A DNA stretch of 64,000 nucleotides, from contig JABAQM010000001.1 in the NCBI GenBank assembly GCA_019187105.1, positions 620,001 through 684,000 on the forward strand, in the 5' to 3' direction. The notes under the pieces are model-generated. The model did no database searches. It saw nothing but the letters and a program-made list of their open reading frames with translations, and had not been told where the DNA came from. Every line of letters begins with the position of its first letter. Position 1 is the first letter of the stretch. The position numbers were made by a program, and so were the translations under genes. Of the stretch, positions 53,554 to 62,384 are shown piece after piece. Origin of the DNA: Fimbriimonadaceae bacterium (GTDB lineage: Bacteria > Armatimonadota > Fimbriimonadia > Fimbriimonadales > Fimbriimonadaceae).

Positions 53554-54612
53554 ATGATGATCAAGAAGTCGCAGCTTTGGGCATTAGCGGGCGTAGTCGC
53601 GGTCGCCGGCAGCGTTTACGCACGCGTGTCGCCGCAGGAGGCACCACCCGCACCAGGTTCGCCCGTCACCCAGGATAAGATCGGCAAACGAGTCTCATGC
53701 TCGTTCCAAAACGCCACCGTTGCCGAGGTTCTGAAGTGGCTTTCCACGCAAGGGCAGAGCTTCGTCGCCGATGAGAGCGTGGCCGCCTCAAAGCGCAAGG
53801 TCACCGTCAACATCGTCAATCAGCCGATTGAGGATGTCCTGGACGCGATCGCGGATGGGCTGAGCTGCAAGTGGGAGAAGAAGGGCGAGGTGCTCGTCCT
53901 CAAAAACTCGGATATCTACAGCGTCTTTGCACCATCACTCCGTGAAAGAACCTTGACGCCGGACGCTCCAATGGAGTGGAGAATCACGCCTAAGATCGAT
54001 GCACCGCTTGCGATTCCGAAGGTCGACTCCAAGTGGCTAACCCCACAAGCCCAGAAGGAGCTCAAGTCGGAAATCGAGAGGGCGATGCAAGACGCAAAGA
54101 AAGCCATCGACGAGGCTCACAAGTCAGGAAAGGCCGAGAAGATGACAACTGAGGAGCGCGCCCAGTTCGAAAAGGAGATGGTCAAGGCGAAGGCCGAGAT
54201 CCAGAAGGCCATGAAAGAGCTTGAAAAGGAACTCAAAAATGAGCGCTCCTTCGTCCTAGCTCCGGATGCGAAGTCATTAAAACGGCTTGAGATGGATCTT
54301 CCCAAGCTCAAAGAATTCCGAGGCACGGTTCCCAAAATGGAACAGTTCAAGTGGAACGACAAGAATGCTTATGTGGTGCCGCGAGTACTCACCGCACCCA
54401 ATAGCAAGCTGTTCGTTGGCACCTCGGACGTTCAGTCTCTTCTCAAGAGTCTGACCAAGGCCCAGAAGGACAAAGCGGCTAAGCAAGGCTATCTGAAGCC
54501 GAGTGACCTGACTCCGGCTCAACGCAAACTTCTCGGCGAACTGCCGTCAGGGACCAATTGGTCGATCGTCTACGATATCGACGGCCAGAAGATCACGATC
54601 AAGGGCAAATAA
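53554..54612 (+). CDS. Exported STN-domain protein with coiled coil
   Basis: 352 aa. A signal peptide (LWALAGVVAVAGSVYA) is followed by an STN-like domain (about 45-120; VSCSFQNATVAEVLKWLSTQGQSFVADESV), seen at the N-termini of secretins and TonB receptors, then a Lys/Glu-rich coiled coil (about 160-240) and a C-terminal region with no family. No secretin barrel follows, so this is a stand-alone STN protein. ATG 53554 (also 53557) chosen because AGGAGG precedes it; 53518 would put extra residues before the signal. Confidence 0.7.
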   Translation: MMIKKSQLWALAGVVAVAGSVYARVSPQEAPPAPGSPVTQDKIGKRVSCSFQNATVAEVLKWLSTQGQSFVADESVAASKRKVTVNIVNQPIEDVLDAIADGLSCKWEKKGEVLVLKNSDIYSVFAPSLRERTLTPDAPMEWRITPKIDAPLAIPKVDSKWLTPQAQKELKSEIERAMQDAKKAIDEAHKSGKAEKMTTEERAQFEKEMVKAKAEIQKAMKELEKELKNERSFVLAPDAKSLKRLEMDLPKLKEFRGTVPKMEQFKWNDKNAYVVPRVLTAPNSKLFVGTSDVQSLLKSLTKAQKDKAAKQGYLKPSDLTPAQRKLLGELPSGTNWSIVYDIDGQKITIKGK

Positions 54613-55942
54613 CCGGCTCAACTTGCAGAAGCGGCCTCAGCGAAAAGACGCTGGGGTCGCCTGCTTTTGCAACCCGCTCGCCAAACGCGTGAACGCCATG
54701 AACTTCGTCGATACGGACATCGACGATCCGCCGAGCCAAGGTTGAAGGTCCAGCGAAGCGAACTTCCAAGTAGTTGTCGGTTAGTCCGATGAGCAGGCCG
54801 TCCTTGTCGGGCTTGGATTCCACGAGAGCGCTGAGGACCCGACCTACAAATCTCGTCGCATGACGAGCACCGGTCTCGGCGGCAGCCCCATTTAGTCTGG
54901 ACACGCGATCCTGTTTCTCCTTGTCGCTCACAGGATCGCCCCACTGATCGGCGAGGGTTCCTGGCCGCGGGCTGAAACGAAAGGCATGGACTCTGAAGAA
55001 CCGAGCCTCCTTCACGACATCGAGTGTCGACTGAAACCTCACTTCGGTTTCTGTAGGAAAACCGACCATGATATCGGTTGTCAGCGTTAGGTCTGGGATA
55101 GCCCGATAGAGCCGTTCGCAAAGGCCCAAATAATCGCTTTGCGAGTACGGTCGATTCATGTCGCTAAGCACACCGGAGTCGCCGCTTTGCAGCGGGATGT
55201 GCAGGTGCGGGACCACCAGGCCGTCTTTGATCAGCCCGATCAGACGGTCGGTGACCTGGCGCATCTCGATGCTGCTGATACGGACGCGCTCGATCCCAGC
55301 GACTCGCGCGACGAGAGAAACGAGTTCCTCAAAGTCAGGACCGCCACTTCCCGACTCCGGCCCGTATGCCCCGATAAGGACACCGGTCAGGATAACTTCT
55401 CGGTAGCCGAGGTCCGCTAAACAGCGAATCTCCTCGAGAACCTCACTGGCGGGCCTGCTCTGAAGCCCTGGTCGCGTATGGGGAATGGAACAGTAGCTGC
55501 AACAAACGCTGCAGCCGTCCTGAACCTTCACCGTTGCACGCGATCGCCCACCGAATGGATCGGTCTTCTGCCTTGGCTGGTCACCGATCGGAATAGCCCC
55601 CGGGAATGCCTCGCGGAACCGCTCGAGGGTCTTGAGCTTTTCGGGGTTGGCGACGACGAGATCGGCTCCGTCGATCGCGCTCTTCTGATTGAGGGCCATT
55701 TGGGCTGCGCAACCCGTCACCACAACTTTGGCGTCGGGATTCGTACGCCTTGCCCGACGTAGGGTGTACCGGCTCTTACTCTCGGCGATCGCGGTGACGC
55801 TGCAAGTGTTGACCACATAAACGTCCGCGGCGGCATCAAACGGAACCACCTCGAAACCTGCGGCCTCAAAGTCGGCGAGGATGCGCTGGGTCTCGTACTG
55901 ATTGACCTTGCAGCCAAGCGTGGTGAATGCTGCCGTAGGCAC
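54599..55942 (-). CDS. mtaB: tRNA t6A37 methylthiotransferase MtaB
   Basis: 447-aa radical SAM enzyme that turns t6A37 into ms2t6A in tRNA-Lys. The N-terminal UPF0004 domain starts TTLGCKVNQYETQ with the Fe-S ligands C11, C47 and C78 region (NTCSVT, VTGCAAQ). The radical SAM motif is CSVCCSYCSIPHTRP. Ends in a TRAM-like tail. GTG start at 55942. It overlaps the STN gene by 14 bases, tail to tail. Confidence 0.94.
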   Translation of the reverse strand: MPTAAFTTLGCKVNQYETQRILADFEAAGFEVVPFDAAADVYVVNTCSVTAIAESKSRYTLRRARRTNPDAKVVVTGCAAQMALNQKSAIDGADLVVANPEKLKTLERFREAFPGAIPIGDQPRQKTDPFGGRSRATVKVQDGCSVCCSYCSIPHTRPGLQSRPASEVLEEIRCLADLGYREVILTGVLIGAYGPESGSGGPDFEELVSLVARVAGIERVRISSIEMRQVTDRLIGLIKDGLVVPHLHIPLQSGDSGVLSDMNRPYSQSDYLGLCERLYRAIPDLTLTTDIMVGFPTETEVRFQSTLDVVKEARFFRVHAFRFSPRPGTLADQWGDPVSDKEKQDRVSRLNGAAAETGARHATRFVGRVLSALVESKPDKDGLLIGLTDNYLEVRFAGPSTLARRIVDVRIDEVHGVHAFGERVAKAGDPSVFSLRPLLQVEPVICP

Positions 55943-56001
55943 CTGGGAAGTTTACTGACAATTGCGGCCCCCGCTTGGCAGCGGGAGCCACATGAGTAAG
56001 G

Positions 56002-57318
56002 CTACGGTGTAACGATCTGCCAGTCGGTCAGGTCCACCTTGATTTGCGAGCCAGGGGACCGCTCCAAGCCATCGGAGATGGTCTGCACGTTTTCCCAAGT
56101 GATACGCGCCTTTACACGGCCCGTTGTCTGGTCGACGTACTTCACCGGATTGGAGCCAACCGATGCGGTGCGGATGGTGTCGACCGTCGTGGTGGCTGCC
56201 GTGTTGAAAAGATCCCATCGATTCATCTCGTAATTCCACAGGTCGATTTTCTGTCGCAGCCCCGGCCGGTTCGACGCGGATTCACATCGGAACGTATAGC
56301 CAAGCGGTTGAAAGTCCGGCGAATCGCTCTCGACCACCAACTGCGCGTATTTCTGGCGGTTGGTGACATTGATTACCAGGTAGCTGTTGTTCGAGAACTT
56401 CAAAGACGTCAGGTTGCCGCTCACGTAGTTTCCTGCTGTGATCGTGTAAGTATCGGGCTGAACCGTGTGGACGGTACCACCCACGGTAATACCGAGAAGG
56501 AAACTGGATGCGGTCACCGTCTCGAACTGCTCGGCTTCTGTTTCGACGTAGATTCCGTTGGTCGGCTCGAAGTCAAACCAGAACATGTCTTCGGTCGAAC
56601 CGATGGTGCTGGCGCCGTCACAAAAGACCATGGTGATCGAATCGATGAAGGGGCCTTCTCCGTTCGCCTGTTGGGTCCGGAACTGGGTACCGAGCCCAAA
56701 TTCGCCGTCGGCCACTCGGCACCCCATGATACTGATATCGAAGGTGACCTTCCAAGTCCCTTGACCGACGTCGTTCACGTACCCGCCAAAATCGTGGCTG
56801 TCCGGGAGCGGAAACGGATACCAAGCTGAGCTATTGGCGCCATGTCCACCCTCATAGGTGTCATAGACTTGCCAGCGAATCAGGAATCGCAGTCCGTTTT
56901 CGTTGTGGATGCCCATCGTGATCTTCTTCCAAGGCTGGTTATCGCCTTGCGAAGCCATCACCACATCGTCGAGAGCACTTGGGCAGGACATACCGTTGAT
57001 GTAGTAGTTGCCGTCCCCGTTGTCGCGCAGATAAGCGGTTGCCTCTGCTGGATCTTCGGTCCCGTCGTTTTGGTGGCCGAAAGCCAAGTCGCCCTTGGAG
57101 CCGCCACCGGCAGGCGGTAGCGGGTCGCCGAACCGTCTCGCGATAACTCGCTCAGCCGTATAGGGAATCCGCATACCGGCGACGGAATGGCGAACCCCGT
57201 CCCTAACGACATACCCGTGTGTGAGAATCATCTCGCCGTGGATCGTTTCAGCCCTGGCGATGGTGACGCTGCATATGAGCAGGCCAAGTAATCCGAATGT
57301 GCTCCAGTTCTTGAGCAT
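56002..57318 (-). CDS. Secreted protein of unknown function
   Basis: 438 aa. The signal peptide begins at MLKNWSTFGLLGLLICSVTIARA (57318), with GGAGG 6 bases upstream. The mature chain is beta-rich with Asn/Gly/Trp-rich turns (NDGTEDPAEATAYLRDNGDGNYYINGM, GQGTWKVTFDISIMGCRV) and no PEP-CTERM tail. Together these suggest a surface or periplasmic protein; no family recognised. A 15-bp palindrome lies upstream (57344-57358). Confidence 0.65.
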   Translation of the reverse strand: MLKNWSTFGLLGLLICSVTIARAETIHGEMILTHGYVVRDGVRHSVAGMRIPYTAERVIARRFGDPLPPAGGGSKGDLAFGHQNDGTEDPAEATAYLRDNGDGNYYINGMSCPSALDDVVMASQGDNQPWKKITMGIHNENGLRFLIRWQVYDTYEGGHGANSSAWYPFPLPDSHDFGGYVNDVGQGTWKVTFDISIMGCRVADGEFGLGTQFRTQQANGEGPFIDSITMVFCDGASTIGSTEDMFWFDFEPTNGIYVETEAEQFETVTASSFLLGITVGGTVHTVQPDTYTITAGNYVSGNLTSLKFSNNSYLVINVTNRQKYAQLVVESDSPDFQPLGYTFRCESASNRPGLRQKIDLWNYEMNRWDLFNTAATTTVDTIRTASVGSNPVKYVDQTTGRVKARITWENVQTISDGLERSPGSQIKVDLTDWQIVTP

Positions 57319-57343
57319 GAATGCCTCCAACTCTCGTGGCAGA

Positions 57344-57358
57344 GACAACTCAGTTGTC
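57344..57358. promoter_or_regulatory. Palindrome upstream of secreted protein gene
   Basis: GACAACT (57344-57350), a central C, AGTTGTC (57352-57358): a perfect 7+1+7 palindrome 26 bases upstream of the minus-strand ATG at 57318. Position suits an operator for a dimeric regulator. The regulator is unknown. Confidence 0.35.
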
Positions 57359-57575
57359 GGAACCTGCCGAATGTATTGTACAAGTGCTTTTTATGAATGC
57401 CTATGACTCGTCAAAGAGCCTCTATTGACGTTGATATGACGGCGCTTGCGAGAGGAACTGTTCCGGAAATCTCACCGCGCCGGCATTTCTTCCGTGGCGA
57501 TTTGCGGCCAAAACGGGGCGATGGACGGCAGCCCAATCGCGGAAAGGCTCACAATAGTGACGAGGGTCTGTCAGA

Positions 57576-58322
57576 TTGATTATCGACGAGACGGGTTGGA
57601 CGGAAGCTGCGCTGCAGGGCGACATGGAAGCACTCGACCGCTGCTTTGCTTACCTGCGCCCCCGATTGCAGCGCTACTTCGAGCGCCGCGTGCGCACCCT
57701 TGACGACGCGGAGACCTTGGTTCAGCGGACCATGGCAGCGTCCATAACCTCGCTCTCGGCTTTCCGCGGTGAATGCCCCTTCGACCGCTGGGTATGGCGC
57801 ATCGCAGCCCACGAGTGTATCGCGTACTATCGGCAGGCAAAACGGGGCGCGTCGACGGTGTCCTTGGATGACCCGGAACGAGATTTTTCGGAAAAACTGC
57901 AACACGAACCGGGACTTTCGCCTCATGAAGATGCAGAAGCCCGCACCTGGATGACCCAGCTATTGGAAGTCGCCCAAGAAGCGTGCTCGCAAGAGGAATG
58001 GCGCGTCATGCTCGCTTACTACCGAACCGAATCCTTCGACGAAGTTGCAGAAATCTTAAAGATCAATCCAGCAACCGTACGAAGTCACTTCCTTCGGGGT
58101 CGCTCAAAGCTTCTCGCTGCGTTAATTCTCGAAAATCCGGAGCTGGTCGGGGGCGAAAGGGCCATTAAGGCTGCGATTTCAGCCGCCTTGGCAGATCCGG
58201 ATTCAGGATTGACGCAACGAGACTTGGACGTCATTAAAGGAATGGACCGAAGCAGTGTCCAGGTTCGAGAGGTCTGCATGAAGATCGCCAAACACCTCCC
58301 CAATCCGCTGGCCCAGATGTAA
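57576..58322 (+). CDS. ECF-type RNA polymerase sigma factor
   Basis: 248 aa. Sigma region 2 runs about 10-80 (DRCFAYLRPRLQRYFERRV...FRGECPFDRWVWRIAAHECIAYYRQAKR) and region 4 about 120-180 (EEWRVMLAYYRTESFDEVAEILKINPATVRSHFLRGRSKLL), as in extracytoplasmic-function sigma factors. A C-terminal extension (about 185-248) is not part of the core. TTG at 57576 is taken as start because the helix begins right after it; ATG 57624 is inside it. Its stop is 5 bases before the zinc-protein gene, and a TPR-CHAT protease follows. Confidence 0.85.
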   Translation: MIIDETGWTEAALQGDMEALDRCFAYLRPRLQRYFERRVRTLDDAETLVQRTMAASITSLSAFRGECPFDRWVWRIAAHECIAYYRQAKRGASTVSLDDPERDFSEKLQHEPGLSPHEDAEARTWMTQLLEVAQEACSQEEWRVMLAYYRTESFDEVAEILKINPATVRSHFLRGRSKLLAALILENPELVGGERAIKAAISAALADPDSGLTQRDLDVIKGMDRSSVQVREVCMKIAKHLPNPLAQM

Positions 58323-58327
58323 CGACC

Positions 58328-59194
58328 ATGAAAGAACCGCTGCTTCCGATCGAGACCGCCGTGCAGAAGTCCGGCACGTCCGTATTGCCCGGGTGCCCCG
58401 ACGCTGAGATCATCATCGATCTTGCCGAGAATGGCGCCGGCAGCAAGCATGTCGACCAACTGACCCACGTTCTAGCCTGTGCGGATTGCTTCAGTCTGTT
58501 CCAAACGTTCCGTGCAGTCGAAGTTGCCCGAGCCGAGGCCGAACCGTGGTGGTCCAAACTCGGACTCACTTCTGTTGCTCAGCAGATCAAAGAGGGCGCC
58601 CAATTGCTTCCAGAATGGTTCGCCGGCATCGTTTCGGCCCTTTCGCCTAAGCCCGCGGTCGCTTACAACTATCGCCGATCCGTTGGCGGCACACCGATTT
58701 CGCTCGACCATCCCGACTTAGCCAACCGCAAGTTGCAAACCAGTGAGCTTCGATTCACATGGAAACCGGTGGAAGGAGCCTCGACTTACCGATCGCGGCT
58801 CACGTCCGAAGGCAGGGACCTTTCCGATCTCATCGAGCAGAACCCCGGTGATATTCGGCTCCGCGCCGACGCCCGGCTGGAAGCCGGAGCGACCTACCGG
58901 TTCCAAGTGACAGCCGAACTCGATGCCGACAGCGCGGATTGGCTGGCCACACCGGTGGAGCTGACCTGCACGTTCGGCGTCCTGTCCAGCGACGAACAGG
59001 TCCAGCTCGAATGGGCTCGAGCCAATACGACTACAGCCCCGGTAGCCGCGATGCTCACGTTCTATTGTCTGGAGCGCTATGCCGATGCGCAAATGGCGCT
59101 TGGCCATTGCCCCCAAGGCGGCGAGCTCGATATGTGGCGCGAGGCAGTTGCCAAAGCTGTCGAACTGCGGCGCAACTTTCCCGAAGAAGCCTGA
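58328..59194 (+). CDS. Putative anti-sigma factor with HxxxCxxC zinc motif
   Basis: 288 aa. Near the N-terminus, HVLACADC (H47, C51, C54) is the canonical HxxxCxxC of zf-HC2/ZAS anti-sigma factors, with C23 as a possible fourth ligand. It directly follows an ECF sigma gene. Unlike most such anti-sigmas it shows no clear membrane helix and carries a C-terminal beta-rich segment (about 125-225; LRFTWKPVEGASTYRSRLTSEG...GATYRFQVTAELDADSADW) resembling fibronectin-type domains, then a helical tail. It should be cytosolic. Candidate substrate of the downstream CHAT protease (inference). Confidence 0.65.
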   Translation: MKEPLLPIETAVQKSGTSVLPGCPDAEIIIDLAENGAGSKHVDQLTHVLACADCFSLFQTFRAVEVARAEAEPWWSKLGLTSVAQQIKEGAQLLPEWFAGIVSALSPKPAVAYNYRRSVGGTPISLDHPDLANRKLQTSELRFTWKPVEGASTYRSRLTSEGRDLSDLIEQNPGDIRLRADARLEAGATYRFQVTAELDADSADWLATPVELTCTFGVLSSDEQVQLEWARANTTTAPVAAMLTFYCLERYADAQMALGHCPQGGELDMWREAVAKAVELRRNFPEEA

Positions 59195-59212
59195 TTCGGA
59201 TAGGCTACGGCA

Positions 59213-61435
59213 GTGAGGGAGGGAGCGTATGCCCAAGCTCTTGCCGCTAAGGAAGCGGGCGATTGGCCCAAAGCCTACCGGCTTGCAGTTCGGGCCCACG
59301 ATGAAAATCCAGACGAACATCCTGCTGCGGGACACGCCTCCCTGCTCGCCGGAGTCGCCGCATACGAAATGGGTCGAGCAGACGAGGCTGTCCGCTGCTA
59401 TCGCGCTGCAGCAACATCCTTCCATGCCGCCGGCAATACCGAACGGCTAGCAGCAGCCCGCTTCAACGAGGGCCTCGCTCTGTTCCGCGCTTCGCGGCTC
59501 GTGGAGGCAATTGCTGCTTACGAAGCAGCCCTCGGGTTGTTTGAGGCCATGGGCCACGAACGTCATCGAGCCACCTGCCTAATGAACTTAGGGAATGCCT
59601 GCCGGCATGCCGGAAAGATGGCAGAAGCCTTGGCGCTCTACCAGCAGGCCCGATCGGCATTTCAGGCGGTAGGCGATGAAGACCGATTGGGCCGGTGTTT
59701 TCTTAACGCGGGCAACGTGCTTGCCGACCTCGGCCGATTGCGAGAAAGTGCGTCCATGTTCGAACGGGCGCGAGAGACCTTCAACCGCATCGGGGTCGCT
59801 CAACATGAAGCCGGCGCGATTGTAAATCTTGCCGACCTTGCGTTGCGGGATGGCCGGCACGAAGAGGCCCTTGATCTCATCCGATCCGCCCGTGGGCATT
59901 TTGAAACCGCCCGAATGCAGCGTTTCCTGGTGGAATGCGACTTCCTCGAAGGCAAGGCCACGAACTCGCTTGAGCTGGTTCGACGGGCGGTCGATGGATA
60001 CGAGTCGTTTGGCGACCGCCGCCAAGCTGCAGCCGCACGAGTCGTCGCCGCTGACCTCTTAAACGACGCGGCCTCCAGCCTTGACGACCTTCGTCAAGCC
60101 GCCGAGCAGCTGATCGGTTTTAGAGAGGAGTTTCATGATCCATCCTCGGCAGCCCAGGCTTCAAAGCCGCTGGCAGAGGTTGGTGGCCGGCTGGTTCACG
60201 CCCTATGCACGCTTGGCGACGTCGCCGGCGCCTGGGAGTGGCTACAGAAGCTGCGCGAGCGTCGACCAAGCGCTCCGGCCGATCGAACCGACAGCGAAAG
60301 GTCCAGGGAGCTTCGAGCGGAGATCGAAGCCATTGGTCGAGATTTGGCTGCTGCGACGGACGGCCACGACGCCTTGAGACGGCGTCAGGAGGTTGCACTC
60401 GCCGAGCTGAGCGCGGGCGAGTTCCGATCATCTTCCACGGCGGGATCGGTCGAGTGGTGCGAGATCCCCGATCTAACCCAAGCAAGATCGTCAATCGAGC
60501 CCAACGTCGTGCTGGTCGAAGCCGTCGTCTCCCCGACTGCCATCCACATGATTGCGGTTTCGAATGATGAACTTCGACATCGGCAGCTGGATGCCCCGCA
60601 GGAGGATGTGGCCGATGCCGTGGCTGCCTGCCGACAAGCCATCAGTGGCCCAGGAGGACGCTGGGTTGCCCACCCGCTGCTCGAACCTCTCGCCAAACAC
60701 CTGCGCGAACTCAGCAACGGGTTCGAATTGCTGGTGTGGTGCCCAGATGGTGCCCTTGAAGGCGTCCCGATCGGCCCGTGGCTGCTCGAAGGCGAGACGG
60801 CTTGGATGCAGTCGGGCTCGTCCTGCTATTGGCTGTCCACGGTACCAACGGCGGCTGGAAGGCCATTGGTCGCTGGCATTTCGGAACATTCGTCCTCACT
60901 GGGGCACCTCCCCGAGGCGAGACGAGAAGCGGAATTAGTGGCCGGCATCCTGGGTGATTGTCGACTTCTCTTGGATGAGGAGGCTACAGTCGCTAACGTC
61001 CGCGCGGGTTCCACCGTCGCACGGATCCTGCACGTTGCGACCCACGCCGTTGCCAACGAATCGGTGCCACTTTTCAGCCGACTCGAAATGGCATCTGGCC
61101 CGCTATATGGCAGAGATCTGCTCGACTGGGGACTGGCCAGCGAACTTGTTTTTCTGTCGGCGTGCTCGACCGCCGAAGGCCAGCGCTCTGCAAGTGGCAG
61201 TTCGTTGGGCCTCGCATGGGCGATGCTGGCCGGCGGCGCTCGCACCGTCGTGGCAAGCTCCTGGCCCGTTCACGACCACGCCGCCCAAATCTGGGTCGAG
61301 AGGTTCTACCAGTCCTATGTCGTCAACGGAAATGCGGCCCAAGCCCACCAGGCCGCATGCCGGTACCTGGCTTCGGAGTCTCCGTACGACGCGCCGCACT
61401 ATTGGGCAACATGGAAAGTTCTAGGTAGCCGATAG
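59213..61435 (+). CDS. TPR-CHAT caspase-like protease
   Basis: 740 aa. The N-terminal 330 residues are TPR units (AYEMGRADEAVRCYRAAA, AALGLFEAMGHERHRATCLMNLGNACRHAGKMAEALALYQQA, ...). The C-terminal CHAT domain (about 440-740) has the catalytic His611 in VATHA and Cys651 in LSACSTAEG, and SSLGLAWAMLAGGARTVVASSW. No signal peptide, so cytosolic. GTG at 59213. The 18-base gap and same strand place it in one operon with the sigma factor and zinc protein. The only other enzyme of this general type known to act with a sigma/anti-sigma pair is the craspase TPR-CHAT (Csx29); homology beyond domain class has not been tested. Confidence 0.88.
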   Translation: MREGAYAQALAAKEAGDWPKAYRLAVRAHDENPDEHPAAGHASLLAGVAAYEMGRADEAVRCYRAAATSFHAAGNTERLAAARFNEGLALFRASRLVEAIAAYEAALGLFEAMGHERHRATCLMNLGNACRHAGKMAEALALYQQARSAFQAVGDEDRLGRCFLNAGNVLADLGRLRESASMFERARETFNRIGVAQHEAGAIVNLADLALRDGRHEEALDLIRSARGHFETARMQRFLVECDFLEGKATNSLELVRRAVDGYESFGDRRQAAAARVVAADLLNDAASSLDDLRQAAEQLIGFREEFHDPSSAAQASKPLAEVGGRLVHALCTLGDVAGAWEWLQKLRERRPSAPADRTDSERSRELRAEIEAIGRDLAAATDGHDALRRRQEVALAELSAGEFRSSSTAGSVEWCEIPDLTQARSSIEPNVVLVEAVVSPTAIHMIAVSNDELRHRQLDAPQEDVADAVAACRQAISGPGGRWVAHPLLEPLAKHLRELSNGFELLVWCPDGALEGVPIGPWLLEGETAWMQSGSSCYWLSTVPTAAGRPLVAGISEHSSSLGHLPEARREAELVAGILGDCRLLLDEEATVANVRAGSTVARILHVATHAVANESVPLFSRLEMASGPLYGRDLLDWGLASELVFLSACSTAEGQRSASGSSLGLAWAMLAGGARTVVASSWPVHDHAAQIWVERFYQSYVVNGNAAQAHQAACRYLASESPYDAPHYWATWKVLGSR

Positions 61436-61469
61436 TGTAGTCGGTTTATTGTCTCACAAGAAGCAATAC

Positions 61470-61499
61470 TTCATGGCCACTACTAAATCGCTCCATGAA
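61470..61499 (+). terminator. Weak hairpin after CHAT operon
   Basis: TTCATGG (61470-61476) pairs with CCATGAA (61493-61499) across a 16-nt loop, 35 bases after the CHAT stop codon. No U-run follows, so it is only a possible end structure. Confidence 0.25.
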
Positions 61500-61576
61500 T
61501 GTTAAGAACTAGCCAACACGCGTGTACCATGATGCATGGCAGGTTCTTGGGACTGCTGTGATAGGGCGGGCCAGCA

Positions 61577-62314
61577 ATGAAGAAGGCGTTCTTAGTTTGT
61601 ACATGGGTTGCAGGATTGGCTGCCATCGCAATGGCCGACCCAATCATTTATTACGGGGACGGAGGCACCAACACCTGGAGCGACGGCTTAGGCGGCGTTG
61701 GTGGCGGCACGTTCACTTCTGCAGTGGGAAGTAACGGTGCTGAAGACAGCGGCGCCGGTCATGGTCCTACTAACGATAGCGCCGAGGCCCTCGGACCGGA
61801 TGTACCGTTTTTCGGCAAGGGAGCGATGATCACGAGTTGGGACAACTCGATCGGCGGCCCCTCCGGGCAGAACAAGGCGGGAATGGATTTCATGTACGAT
61901 GCCGACCCCGATTTCAACGGCACGAACATCTTCATGAGCATCTGGCTGCCACGTGAAATCGACCGGTTTGGTCTCACCCTTATCGACGGTGGCGGCAACT
62001 CGCGAGGGTGGTTTCTATCGGTGGTCCCCAGGGAGAATTGGCTTGATGTCAGTATCGACCCGACGATTGGGTTTCAAGGACCTTGGGACGGATTCTTCCA
62101 GGACCCCGGCTTTAATCTCACCAACGTTCTTAACTTCCGCATCACGGCGAGCGCGACAGTTGGTGATGACTTTTTCGTCCCGAACCCCGATCCACATATG
62201 GACCCAAATTTTGAGTTCTTCGCAATCGGTCACATCCAAATCTCCCCCGAACCAGGAACCATTGCCGTGATCGGTTTCGGGCTTGCGGCTCTGATTCGAC
62301 GGCGACGCAGATAA
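61577..62314 (+). CDS. PEP-CTERM sorting-domain protein
   Basis: 245 aa. Signal peptide MKKAFLVCTWVAGLAAIAMA, a Gly/Asp-rich beta domain (GDGGTNTWSDGLGG, MSIWLPREIDRFGLTLIDGGGN), and a C-terminal PEP-CTERM tag: SPEPGTIAVIGFGLAALI then RRRRR. The tag implies processing by an exosortase encoded elsewhere. The body shows no enzyme motif. Confidence 0.85.
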   Translation: MKKAFLVCTWVAGLAAIAMADPIIYYGDGGTNTWSDGLGGVGGGTFTSAVGSNGAEDSGAGHGPTNDSAEALGPDVPFFGKGAMITSWDNSIGGPSGQNKAGMDFMYDADPDFNGTNIFMSIWLPREIDRFGLTLIDGGGNSRGWFLSVVPRENWLDVSIDPTIGFQGPWDGFFQDPGFNLTNVLNFRITASATVGDDFFVPNPDPHMDPNFEFFAIGHIQISPEPGTIAVIGFGLAALIRRRRR

Positions 62315-62384
62315 TTGCGGGTCGAAAGTCCCGGGAGCCTTGGGCGCTCCCGTAATACCATGTATGCTTGCGTCAGCGCAGGAA

